The notes under the pieces: generated by a model
What the model was told of the DNA's origin: nothing
What the model saw: the letters and a program-made list of their open reading frames with translations, nothing else
The model's database searches: none
Shown: one piece after another, positions 1 through 9,448 of the stretch
Layout: each line of letters starts with the position of its first letter
Numbering within the stretch: the first letter of the stretch is position 1
NCBI GenBank assembly: GCA_947444055.1
Contig: CANEYR010000026.1
Location: forward strand, 1-47,298
Direction of reading: 5' to 3'
DNA from: Planctomycetota bacterium
GTDB taxonomy: Bacteria; Planctomycetota; UBA1135; UBA2386
DNA length: 47,298 bases
Translations under genes and position numbers: made by a program

Positions 1-468
1 GGCATGTTCGAAGACAGCAACGTGTTCCGCTTCGACATCGAGAACGGTGGCCAAGCGGTCATGCTGACCAACAACGTCGGTGTCGGCGCCGCCGCCGCCA
101 ACGTGTTGAACATCGAGAGCTTGACGATCTCGGCCGACGGCAACCACGTTGCTTACGGCCAGCGCCGGGGCACGGCCTCGACCGTGACTACGCCAGAGAA
201 CGTGTTCCACCTGAACCTCACGGGCAACGTGGTCACGCAGTGCTCGACCAGCAACCCGCTCGGTCAGACCATCACGGATGGCTCGATCCGCTTCGTTGGT
301 GGCGCGACTCCGAACGGCCTCGTGTGGTCGCTCGGCACCGGCGCCGCGACGACGGTGTCGGTCACCAATGCGATCGTGCAGTACGCAGCGCTCGGCAGCA
401 GCACGCCGTACACGATCAGCGCGCCGCCGGCCGGCACGCGCCTCTACCAAGTCATCGGCACGCACTAG
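1..468 (+). CDS. Secreted TolB/WD40-like beta-propeller protein, 3' end only
   Basis: The reading frame is open from the first base, so the gene starts outside the window and only about 155 C-terminal residues are visible. One stretch (ISADGNHVAYGQ) matches the PD40 blade motif of TolB-type propellers, in which a strand is followed by S-x-DG-x-x-(I/V)-A. The rest is rich in Thr, Ser, Gly and Asn with alternating hydrophobic residues, as expected for extracellular beta structure. The gene ends in TAG and is followed by a strong hairpin at 482-510. It converges on the SWIM-domain gene. Function is unknown; a surface or periplasmic location is inferred from composition only. Confidence 0.6.
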   Translation, partial: GMFEDSNVFRFDIENGGQAVMLTNNVGVGAAAANVLNIESLTISADGNHVAYGQRRGTASTVTTPENVFHLNLTGNVVTQCSTSNPLGQTITDGSIRFVGGATPNGLVWSLGTGAATTVSVTNAIVQYAALGSSTPYTISAPPAGTRLYQVIGTH

Positions 469-481
469 CCTGGTGCGCCCC

Positions 482-510
482 CGCGTTGGCCGCCATGTGC
501 GGCCAACGCG
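482..510 (+). terminator. Perfect 12-bp GC-rich hairpin between convergent genes
   Basis: The arms cgcgttggccgc (482-493) and gcggccaacgcg (499-510) are exact reverse complements around a 5-nt loop, catgt. The hairpin begins 14 bases after the stop of the first gene and lies before the convergent SWIM gene end at 593. No T-run follows, so this is a hairpin-type or bidirectional terminator, or an mRNA 3'-end stabiliser, rather than a textbook intrinsic terminator. Confidence 0.6.
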
Positions 511-523
511 CGTGTGGAATGTT

Positions 524-539
524 GCGCGCGATCGCGCGC
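524..539. repeat. 16-bp perfect palindrome
   Basis: The sequence gcgcgcgatcgcgcgc reads identically on both strands. It sits 13 bases beyond the 482-510 hairpin in the same convergent gap. It could add a second hairpin to the terminator region or be a protein-binding site. Nothing else is known about it from the sequence. Confidence 0.6.
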
Positions 540-592
540 CTGTTGCCCGCAACTCAGCTGGCCGCCACGTTCGCTGATCGCGGTCGGTCGCG

Positions 593-1351
593 TCAGGCCC
601 GGGTCTTGACCGGCGGCGGCGGGGCGGGCGCAGGCGGCGGCGGTGCGATCGTCGGCAGGGCCTCGAGCGCCTTCAGGGCCGCGTCGACGCAGCGCGTCGA
701 AACCGCCCCGGTAAACCAACGCACCTGAACGGGCGTCAGGCATTGGCCAAGATCCGCATCCTCGGCATCCGGGTAGAGCACCGGCTCTTCGGGGACGCCG
801 AACGCCAGCGGCGGCAGGTCGCCGTCGGGCTCGGTCTGGCGGACCTTTGCCAGCATCGCCTGCAGGTCGACACCACGCAGCATGAGCACTTCCCATGGCC
901 GTTCGTCGAGGCGTCTGGCGAACAGTTCATGCAGCGCCAACACGTGCCGACACGGCTTCTCCGGCAGATCACACGAGCAACCGAAGGTCACGCTGCGGGC
1001 GTCGGGGAACAGCGGTTCGCCGACGATGCGCGCGACCAAGCGATCGAACGAACGCGGCACGCGGCCTGCTTCGAGCGCTTCGACGATCGACTTACTGCGG
1101 CGCAACACGCGCACCAGCACGACCCAATCTCGCTGCGGTAGGGTGCGGATCTGCAGGCTGACTTCGTGGATCGAACCCATCGTGCCTTCCATCTCGCAGC
1201 GGATCGAACCGGCGCGGATGCGGACCATGGGCTTGCGGATGCTCGGCAGCGCCCCGAGTGCGGCGGCCAGGCGCGTATCGTCGACGCCGCGCGTTGCTTC
1301 GCGTCGCCAGCGTTCGCCGAGCGACACCGTCTTGCGTTCGTTGATGCTCAC
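593..1351 (-). CDS. SWIM zinc-finger domain protein, partner of SNF2 helicase
   Basis: This 252-residue protein has a SWIM-type zinc site, C-x-C-x6-C-x-H, at Cys125, Cys127, Cys134 and His136 (sequence CSCDLPEKPCRH). SWIM domains are known in bacterial SNF2-family ATPase systems and are thought to bind nucleic acid or protein. The C-terminus is a proline/alanine-rich tail (PPPPAPAPPPP) that is probably disordered. The start is GTG at 1351, overlapping the TGA of the helicase gene by four bases (GTGA). That overlap implies translational coupling and a joint function with the helicase. The biological process (repair, transcription or defence) cannot be told from sequence. Confidence 0.85.
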   Translation of the reverse strand: MSINERKTVSLGERWRREATRGVDDTRLAAALGALPSIRKPMVRIRAGSIRCEMEGTMGSIHEVSLQIRTLPQRDWVVLVRVLRRSKSIVEALEAGRVPRSFDRLVARIVGEPLFPDARSVTFGCSCDLPEKPCRHVLALHELFARRLDERPWEVLMLRGVDLQAMLAKVRQTEPDGDLPPLAFGVPEEPVLYPDAEDADLGQCLTPVQVRWFTGAVSTRCVDAALKALEALPTIAPPPPAPAPPPPVKTRA

Positions 1352-4212
1352 GCCATGGCCTCCTTGCGATCGAGCATGAGCAGGCGCTTCAAGTCGTCGT
1401 TGCTCAGTTCGGTCAGCCAGTTTTCGCCGGCGGCGAGCAGGCTGTCGGCGACCTCGCGCTTGCGATCGAGCATCTGCTGGATGCGTTCCTCAAGGGTGCC
1501 GCTGCAAACGAACTTGTGCACGAAGACGTTGCGTTGTTGGCCGATGCGGAAGGCGCGGTCGGTCGCCTGGTCCTCGACGGCGGGGTTCCACCAGCGGTCA
1601 TAGTGGAAGACGCGGTTGGCGGCGGTCAGGTTGAGGCCGGTGCCACCTGCCTTCAGCGACAACACGAACAGCTTGGGGCCGTCGGGGCGCGACGCTTGGA
1701 AGTCGGTGACCATCTGGTCGCGTTCTTTCTGCGGCACGCCACCGTGCAAGAACAGCACTGGATGGCCAAACAGGTTTTCCGTGTGCGTCTTCAGCAGCGA
1801 GCCCATCTCCTTGAACTGCGTGAAGATCAGGCAGCGATCGCCTTCGTCGAGCGCCTCCTCGATCATCTCGGTCATCAAGTCGAGCTTGCCCGAACGGCTC
1901 GGCAGCACGCTGCCGTCCATCAGGTAGTGCGCTGGGTGGTTGCAGACTTGCTTGAGACGCAGCAGCGTGGTGAGGATGGCTCCGCGACGATGGATGCCTT
2001 CGGCCGCCTTCTCGACTTCTTGCAGGCCCTTGCGCACGACGGACTCGTAGAGGATCGCCTGCTCGCGGCTCAGCGTCGCGTTGACGATCTGCTCGGTCTT
2101 TTCGGGCAGGTCGGCGACGATTTCCGGATCGGTCTTGAGGCGGCGCAGCACAAACGGACGCACGAGGCGAGCGAGTGCTGACATCGAGCCTTGCCGTCGT
2201 TGCTTGACGATCGGGTGCTCGAGCGTCTGCATGAACTGCGTGCGCGAGCCGAGCAGGCCTTCGTTGAGGAAGTCCATGATCGACCACAAGTCGAGCGGTC
2301 GGTTTTCGAGCGGCGTGCCGGTGAGTGCCAGGCGGAAGTGGCCGCGCAGCGCGCGGGCGACCTTGGACTGGCGCGTGGTCGGGTTCTTGATGTTCTGCGC
2401 TTCGTCCAGCACGACGCCGTCGAAGGTGACATCCTTCATGATCTCTTCGTCGCGCTGCAGCAGGTTGTAGCTCGTCAGCACGACGTCGGTGCTCATGAGC
2501 ATGCTGCGGAAGTCTTCGGCGGTCTCGGCGCGACCCTTGCCGTGGTGCAGCGTGACGCGCATGGTCGGCGCGAAACGATTGAGTTCCCGGCGCCAGTTGC
2601 CGAGCACCGACACCGGGCACACGATCACGATCGCGTTCTTGTCGGGGCGCACGCGGCGCCAATCGAGCATTTCGACGATCGCTTGCACGGTCTTGCCGAG
2701 ACCCATGTCGTCGGCGAGGCAGGCACCAAAGCCCTGGTCGACGAGGAAGTGCATCCAGGCGTGGCCGCGCGACTGGTACGGGCGCAGTTCGCCGATGAAA
2801 TCGATCGGCAGCGGACGGTTCTCGACAGCACGGGCCTGCTCGAGGTTGTGCAGAATGTTGTCCAGCCGCGGCGAGCTGGCGATCGACTCCATCGCCAAGC
2901 CATGCAAATGCGAGGCGCCGCCAAGGCGCAGGCGCAGCGCTTCGAAGAAGCTGATGCGCTCGCCGCCCTCTTCCATGCGCTGCTTGAAGTCTTTGAGCGC
3001 TTCGCGGTCCTTGGGTGACAACAGGACCGGGCGGCGATCGATGAAGACGAGCGGCGTCTTGGCGTCGACCAGTTGCTCGAACTCAGCCTGCGAGAGTTCT
3101 TGGTCGCCGACGGCGAGGCTCCAACGGAACTCAAACCACGGGCGCGGCTCGTTCTGCTGACCCTTGCCTTCGACGATGGCGACGCGCGCCGACAAGCGCT
3201 GCATCGATTCGATGCCAGGCAGTCGCAACTCGAACCCTTCGGTCTCGAGCAGCGGCATGTGATCGAGAATCTGGTCGAGCTCGGGGCGGGTCAGGCTGGC
3301 GCGGCCATCGCTGAGGTTGCGGGCGCGGCGCAGCGACGGCAGCTTCTCGGCGACGCGGTCGATCGTCTGCTCAACGCGGATCACGCAGTCGGTCGCGATC
3401 TCGTTGTGGAACGGCGAGGCAGCGAGTCGCTGGTGCAGGCTCTCGATGGTCTCGGTGAAGTTGATCGTCGGAATCGGCCGCACGAGAATCTGCAGTCCCC
3501 ACGGCGCGCCTTCCTCGAGCGGCTGGTCGGGAATGAGGATCTCGAGCACGGGCACGATCGGGGTCTGCCAGAAGTCTTTGGGCAGCCGTTCGGCCTTGGG
3601 GAAGCGTGGCGCTGGGGCTTCGCCGTTGGCGGCGTTGGTCTGCACGACTTGGTCGAGCGCGTGGCCGATGAAGCTGACCAGGAAGTTGCGCGGCGTGACG
3701 GCGTAGACCGGATCGTCTGGGACGGCAAAGCGGGCGGTGCAGAGCGTGCCGGGCACGAGGTCGGCCAGTGCCGCCAGCACCCACTGCGTATCGGTGCTCC
3801 AGTGCGGCGCCCATTGCATGACGCCCGGCTGGGGTGCGGGTGCGTAGTCGCCGCGAACGATGAGGCGCATCACCAACTGGCTGGCGGCGGCGAGCGCGCG
3901 CACCGGGGCGGGTTGACGGGCGGCGTCGAGCGAGGCGAGCCACGGCAAGGCGTCGGCAAGGCGCAGCGTCGTCGCCGGGATCGTCCACAACGCCGGCGCG
4001 ATGCGAGCTTGGGGCCGTTCTTCGTCGTCGGCTTCGCCGATGGTCGCGAGCACGACGGGGCGCAGGGACGACTCTTCGGCCGGGATCAGCACCTGGGCGT
4101 CGATGGTCTCGGCCTTCGCCAGCAGCTCGCTAGGTACGAAACTGCCTACGCCGTCGGTTCCCACATCGGACCACAGGGCGATCCGCGCGTCGGCGGGCTG
4201 CCGAGAATGCAA
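1348..4212 (-). CDS. SNF2/SWI2-family DEAD-like helicase (HepA/RapA-type)
   Basis: A 954-residue ATP-dependent DNA translocase. The N-terminal ~430 residues resemble the bacterial SNF2-associated domain. Residues 470-720 form the SNF2 ATPase lobe, with Walker A DDMGLGKT (Lys507) and a DEAQ box (603-606). Residues 740-920 form the helicase C lobe, with RWWNPAVEDQATDRAFRIGQ ending at Gln892. All catalytic motifs look intact. The start is TTG at 4212; GTG at 4164 is an alternative, and neither has a good ribosome-binding site. The gene begins 16 bases after coxD on the same strand, so read-through from the respiratory operon is possible. It overlaps the SWIM gene by four bases. Family assignment is secure; the cellular role is not. 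Confidence 0.92.
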   Translation of the reverse strand: MHSRQPADARIALWSDVGTDGVGSFVPSELLAKAETIDAQVLIPAEESSLRPVVLATIGEADDEERPQARIAPALWTIPATTLRLADALPWLASLDAARQPAPVRALAAASQLVMRLIVRGDYAPAPQPGVMQWAPHWSTDTQWVLAALADLVPGTLCTARFAVPDDPVYAVTPRNFLVSFIGHALDQVVQTNAANGEAPAPRFPKAERLPKDFWQTPIVPVLEILIPDQPLEEGAPWGLQILVRPIPTINFTETIESLHQRLAASPFHNEIATDCVIRVEQTIDRVAEKLPSLRRARNLSDGRASLTRPELDQILDHMPLLETEGFELRLPGIESMQRLSARVAIVEGKGQQNEPRPWFEFRWSLAVGDQELSQAEFEQLVDAKTPLVFIDRRPVLLSPKDREALKDFKQRMEEGGERISFFEALRLRLGGASHLHGLAMESIASSPRLDNILHNLEQARAVENRPLPIDFIGELRPYQSRGHAWMHFLVDQGFGACLADDMGLGKTVQAIVEMLDWRRVRPDKNAIVIVCPVSVLGNWRRELNRFAPTMRVTLHHGKGRAETAEDFRSMLMSTDVVLTSYNLLQRDEEIMKDVTFDGVVLDEAQNIKNPTTRQSKVARALRGHFRLALTGTPLENRPLDLWSIMDFLNEGLLGSRTQFMQTLEHPIVKQRRQGSMSALARLVRPFVLRRLKTDPEIVADLPEKTEQIVNATLSREQAILYESVVRKGLQEVEKAAEGIHRRGAILTTLLRLKQVCNHPAHYLMDGSVLPSRSGKLDLMTEMIEEALDEGDRCLIFTQFKEMGSLLKTHTENLFGHPVLFLHGGVPQKERDQMVTDFQASRPDGPKLFVLSLKAGGTGLNLTAANRVFHYDRWWNPAVEDQATDRAFRIGQQRNVFVHKFVCSGTLEERIQQMLDRKREVADSLLAAGENWLTELSNDDLKRLLMLDRKEAMA

Positions 4213-4228
4213 ATAGGCGGCGTGCAGA

Positions 4229-4663
4229 CTAGTGCTTCTCGAGGGTGCTTGGGTGCACCCACTGCTTGTCGACTGGCGTCCTCGTCGTGTGCATCTCGTG
4301 GTCGACGCGGCGGGTGGCTTGGTCGGCGAGCGTGAAGATGAAGAGCAGCGACAGGAAGAGGAACGAGCTGAGGAACACGATCTTGTTGATCGCCGTGTCC
4401 CACTTCATGTGCATGAAGATCGCGATGACGAGCGACGCCTTGACGCTGGCGATGCCCATCGCGATCAGCATGTTGGCGCCGCCGAAGTCAAAGCGCGAGA
4501 CCGCGACGGTCACGATCGTCAAGACCAGCAGGATGGCGAGGACGTTGAAGAACATCGCCGCGCTGCTGACGTGGTGATGCCCCATCTGCAAGCCGCCGCC
4601 GTGGTCGTGGCCGGCATCGGCATGGGCGTGTCCGTGGTCGTTGTGGGTATGCGCACTCATCAC
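4229..4663 (-). CDS. coxD: Cytochrome c oxidase subunit IV, His-rich N-terminus
   Basis: A 144-residue prokaryotic subunit IV of a haem-copper oxidase. Three hydrophobic segments are visible at about 34-56, 65-87 and 94-115, the usual number for CoxD/CtaF-type proteins, with the family-like stretch KASLVIAIFMHMKWD in the middle. The first 31 residues contain ten histidines (HTHNDHGHAH..., GHHH), which is not needed for the family fold. The gene is last in the act-sco-cox operon, 10 bases after coxC. The subunit is thought to assist assembly or stability of the core. The His-rich tail could bind Cu or another metal; that is inference. Confidence 0.88.
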   Translation of the reverse strand: MMSAHTHNDHGHAHADAGHDHGGGLQMGHHHVSSAAMFFNVLAILLVLTIVTVAVSRFDFGGANMLIAMGIASVKASLVIAIFMHMKWDTAINKIVFLSSFLFLSLLFIFTLADQATRRVDHEMHTTRTPVDKQWVHPSTLEKH

Positions 4664-4673
4664 GGCACGTTGG

Positions 4674-5408
4674 TCAGGGAACTAGGTAGAGCAGCGGGAA
4701 GAGGAAGATCCAAATCAAGTCGACAAGGTGCCAGTAAAGGCCAACCAAGTCGACGGGCAGGTAGTAGCCCGCATGGAAGCGGCCCTTCGCGGTGCCCTTC
4801 ATGATCCAGATGATCAGGCCAGCACCGATCACGACGTGCAAGCCGTGGATCGCCGTCATGGTTAGATAGATGGCGAAGAACATGTGGCCGTGCGGCACGT
4901 TGGCCATGACGCCGTCGTAGTCCTTAAACCACGCCAACTGGCCAGTCGCTTCGTTGTAGCCGCTGAAGAGCTCGGAGAAGACGACGAGGCCGTGGTCGTT
5001 CTTGGCCTTGTACTCGAAGAACTTGATGACCATGAACGCCACGGCGCCCACGAGCGTCAGCGCGCAGAACATCAAGGTCTTCTGCTTCTGGCTGGTTTGC
5101 GCGCAGCGCACGCCCATCGCCATCGTCCATGAGCTAACGAGCAGCACCGTGGTGTTGACGGCGCCAAGCCTCCAGTCGAGTTGCGCGCCGCCGACTCGGA
5201 ACGTCTCAGGGAAGGCTTCGTGGAAGTAGAAGTAGGCAGCGAAGAGTCCACCGAACAGCAGGATTTCCGTCGCCAGGAACAGCCAGAAGCCGAGCTTCAT
5301 CGACTGGAATTCCTGCACCGGCGAATCGAAGTGGTGCGCGACCGTGTGGGGAACGAACTCGGGTCCCGGGGCCGGGATCACTATCGAGTGGTGACCGTCG
5401 TGACTCAT
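4674..5408 (-). CDS. coxC: Cytochrome c oxidase subunit III, short five-helix form
   Basis: A 244-residue membrane protein with the subunit III signature. It has MKLGFWLFLATEILLFGGLF near the N-terminus, the Glu-containing helix E region (FFEYKAKNDHG), and the C-terminal HGLHVVIGAGLIIWI and YLPVDLVGLYWHLVDLIWIFLF. Helices I and II of the seven-helix mitochondrial form are missing, as in many bacterial oxidases, leaving about five helices. The N-terminus again carries histidines (MSHDGHHS and HTVAHHF). It lies between coxA (95-base gap) and coxD (10-base gap). Subunit III supports proton uptake and prevents turnover inactivation in related enzymes. Confidence 0.93.
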   Translation of the reverse strand: MSHDGHHSIVIPAPGPEFVPHTVAHHFDSPVQEFQSMKLGFWLFLATEILLFGGLFAAYFYFHEAFPETFRVGGAQLDWRLGAVNTTVLLVSSWTMAMGVRCAQTSQKQKTLMFCALTLVGAVAFMVIKFFEYKAKNDHGLVVFSELFSGYNEATGQLAWFKDYDGVMANVPHGHMFFAIYLTMTAIHGLHVVIGAGLIIWIMKGTAKGRFHAGYYLPVDLVGLYWHLVDLIWIFLFPLLYLVP

Positions 5409-5503
5409 GCTGGAATCCTGTCTGGCTTAGGCGGTGTTCGCGTGGTTGGTCGCGTTTAGGTCGGCGGTCGCGTGCGTGCGGCGCTGCTAGTCGGCGCGGT
5501 GGC

Positions 5504-7159
<1,656 letters not shown>

Positions 7160-7166
7160 GGCTGCC

Positions 7167-8225
7167 TCACTGCGCTGCGGCCAGCGACTTCATGTACTCG
7201 ATCAGACCCTTGATGCGGCGTTCGTCCAGGTCGGGGAACGCGGTCATGTTGTTCTTGTCGTATGGGCTCTCAGCGACCTTCTTCTGGTCGGGCTTGCGCA
7301 CCGATTCCGTGATGTAGGCCTCGTCGACCGTGATGGTCTTCTTGGCGCCGCCCTCGATGACTTCCCGTTGGCGACCGACGAAGGTGTCGCCCTGCTTGGT
7401 GAACAGGCCCTTCCAGGTCGGTCCGACGGCTGGTGTGCCATTCACGGAGTGGCACGTTTGGCAGAGGTTCTTATAGAGGCTCTCTCCGCTCTTGGCGGCG
7501 AGGGCTGGGGTCGTGTCATCCCACTTGTCCCAGGGTGCGGTTGCGAACTCCTCAGCCGAGACGACGTGCACCTTCGCATACATGCGGCTGTGGTCGTCGC
7601 CGCAGTACTCGGCGCAGAACAGGTGGAACTCGCCGATCTCGATCGGGTGGAACCACACCGACTGGAACCGGCCCGGGACGATGTCGCGCTTGACGCGCAT
7701 CACCGGAATGAAGAAGGCGTGCAGCACGTCGGTCGACTCGCACAGGAACTGCACCGGCTTGTTCACCTCGATCCAGACCTCGTTGAAACTAGGTGTGGCG
7801 TGATTGGGGTAGGTGAACGTCCAGTTCCACTGCTTGGCGGTGGCCTTGTAGGTGTTGCGGCTCGCAGCCTCGGGCACGACCGTCATGTCCATGCAGCCCT
7901 TGAAGCCCCACGCGAACATGATCATCACGATGATGAGCGGGACGATCGTCCACACGACTTCGAGTGGTGTGTTGTGCGTGACGTTCGAGGCGGCCGGCTG
8001 ATCCCACGTCTTGCGCCTGTACTTGACGACCGAGAACAGCAGGGCGCCAAGGATGACGACGAAGAAGAAGATGCAGACGATGTAGGTGAAATAGAACAAC
8101 CCGTCGACGTGATCGAACGTGCTGGCGAGCTTGGGGAGCTGGCCCCACGCATCGATCTCCGGCGGCTTCGCCGGATTCTCGACGTAGTTGATCTTGGCCG
8201 GGTCCTGGATCAGTTGGGCGAACAC
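7167..8225 (-). CDS. coxB: Cytochrome c oxidase subunit II with fused cytochrome c (caa3-type)
   Basis: A 352-residue subunit II. Two N-terminal transmembrane helices lie at about 43-65 and 83-108. The periplasmic cupredoxin domain carries the CuA site [12 protein letters not shown] (C-x3-C-x3-H-x2-M) plus the upstream His of DVLHAFF. The C-terminal ~100 residues are a cytochrome c domain with the haem motif CQTCH and a likely Met ligand in NNMTAFPD. The fusion makes this a caa3 oxidase that takes electrons through its own haem. The start is GTG at 8225 with an upstream GAGGA. It lies 49 bases after sco and 7 before coxA. Confidence 0.95.
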   Translation of the reverse strand: MFAQLIQDPAKINYVENPAKPPEIDAWGQLPKLASTFDHVDGLFYFTYIVCIFFFVVILGALLFSVVKYRRKTWDQPAASNVTHNTPLEVVWTIVPLIIVMIMFAWGFKGCMDMTVVPEAASRNTYKATAKQWNWTFTYPNHATPSFNEVWIEVNKPVQFLCESTDVLHAFFIPVMRVKRDIVPGRFQSVWFHPIEIGEFHLFCAEYCGDDHSRMYAKVHVVSAEEFATAPWDKWDDTTPALAAKSGESLYKNLCQTCHSVNGTPAVGPTWKGLFTKQGDTFVGRQREVIEGGAKKTITVDEAYITESVRKPDQKKVAESPYDKNNMTAFPDLDERRIKGLIEYMKSLAAAQ

Positions 8226-8274
8226 GTGGTGTCCTCTGCTACGGGATGCGACTGTGGGAGATGCGGTTGGAAGT

Positions 8275-9096
8275 TCATGCGATGGCGGCGGCAGGTTGCC
8301 GACGGTCCTTTCGCAACATGACCCAGATCATGATGCCGAGCACGACGACGGTGATGGCGCCGCCAACTCGCATGAGGGTCATCGCGGTGAGCGAATAGCT
8401 GTTGGTGCGAGAATCGAAGGTGAGGCAGTTGAGCCGCACTTGATCCCACAGCGTTCCGAGTTTGCCATTGCTGGCTTCGACCAGAGCGAGGTGGAGGTCG
8501 CTGGCGTCGAACGTCGTGTTGACGATCGCGCGGCTGACTTTGCCCTCTGGCGTCAAGAAGATCAGCGATGGTGGGTGCGCGTACTGCTTGGTGATGTCGG
8601 ACCAGTAGTAGTTGAACCCGACAGTCTCGGTCAGCTTCTTGATGTTGGTGTCGTCACCGACCAGCACGCGCCAGGCGTCGTCGCCGCCGGTCTTGGCCAA
8701 GCGATGCAAGAAGTGCGACTTGCGGTTCTTGGCGGTCTCGGCGGTCTCGCGTGGATCGACCGAAACGCTGAGGATGCGGTAGTCCTGGCCAGGTTGCAGA
8801 TCAACGTCGCTGAGGGCTTTGAAGGCGGCGTCTAAGACCTGCCCGCACATCGCAGGACAGCTGTAGTAACCGAGCATCAGCACCACCGGTTGCTTGCCGG
8901 GGAACAGTTGGCGCAGCTGGTATGGGTACCCACGTTCGTCGGTGAACGCGAGGTCGCGGTCGACCTCGGCCCCGATGCGATCCAGTTGGGACGCAGCGAT
9001 CTCCTTCGCATCAACATCGCGCGAAGGCGAGTGGCCAGCGCCTTGCGCGCTGAGCGCGTTGGCGGCGAGCAACAGGGATAGGAGGAGTCGTGTCAC
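8275..9096 (-). CDS. Sco1/SenC/PrrC-family copper chaperone
   Basis: A 273-residue thioredoxin-fold protein that delivers copper to, or reduces, the CuA centre of oxidase subunit II. The Cu-binding motif CPAMC (Cys80, Cys84) and the distal His174 (AHPPSLIFL) are all present. An N-terminal signal peptide (residues 1-18) and an unusual C-terminal transmembrane helix (about 246-264) anchor it to the membrane; most Sco proteins are anchored at the N-terminus instead. The start is GTG at 9096 with no clear Shine-Dalgarno. Its place directly before coxB fits a role in CuA assembly. Confidence 0.92.
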   Translation of the reverse strand: MTRLLLSLLLAANALSAQGAGHSPSRDVDAKEIAASQLDRIGAEVDRDLAFTDERGYPYQLRQLFPGKQPVVLMLGYYSCPAMCGQVLDAAFKALSDVDLQPGQDYRILSVSVDPRETAETAKNRKSHFLHRLAKTGGDDAWRVLVGDDTNIKKLTETVGFNYYWSDITKQYAHPPSLIFLTPEGKVSRAIVNTTFDASDLHLALVEASNGKLGTLWDQVRLNCLTFDSRTNSYSLTAMTLMRVGGAITVVVLGIMIWVMLRKDRRQPAAAIA

Positions 9097-9117
9097 GTGA
9101 GGTGCACCGGGTGTCGG

Positions 9118-9432
9118 TTACTTGCGGAGGCTGTCGACGACGGACTGGATGGTCTTCTTGGTCGGGTTGCCGCCGTTCAAGAACTTGATCTCGGCGTCGT
9201 TGACGTCGTGCAGTTCTTGGGTGGGCGCCTTGTCGACCTTGGTGTGCCGTTCGGCTTCGAGCACGCGCATGAAGATCGGGACCATGATCCAGAGGCAAGC
9301 GAACACCGCAAGCGAGCCGAAGATGAACCAGATCGTCACCGAGCGCGCGTTGATGTCGTGCTCTGGATCGAGCGGGACGGCCGTGTGGCTCTCGCCAGGG
9401 GCGTGCTGACCGTGTGGGTTGCCGTGTGCCAT
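9118..9432 (-). CDS. Small one-helix membrane protein of the act-cox operon, unrecognised
   Basis: This 104-residue protein does not match a family I recognise. Residues 1-16 are His-rich (H3, H7, H10, H16). Residues 32-55 form one transmembrane helix (VTIWFIFGSLAVFACLWIMV), followed by a charged region of about 50 residues, probably on the opposite side of the membrane. The distal part (ELHDVNDAEIKFLNGGNPT) is polar and could contact a partner. It lies 16 bases after actF and 21 before sco, so it is co-transcribed with them. It may be an accessory subunit of alternative complex III or of the supercomplex with caa3, or an assembly factor. Those roles come from position only. Confidence 0.75.
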   Translation of the reverse strand: MAHGNPHGQHAPGESHTAVPLDPEHDINARSVTIWFIFGSLAVFACLWIMVPIFMRVLEAERHTKVDKAPTQELHDVNDAEIKFLNGGNPTKKTIQSVVDSLRK

Positions 9433-9448
9433 GTGCGTGCGCCTCAGA

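Noticed and set aside
524..539. GCGATCGC core of the palindrome as a cyanobacterial HIP1 element
   Set aside because: HIP1 is an abundant cyanobacterial repeat; other features here (alternative complex III operon, HNH subfamily, GC content) point away from cyanobacteria and a single palindrome is not enough.
3073..4335. 420-codon open frame antisense to the SNF2 helicase
   Set aside because: It is the high-GC shadow of a well-supported gene, with Arg/Asp/His-rich composition and no motif. It also runs into coxD.
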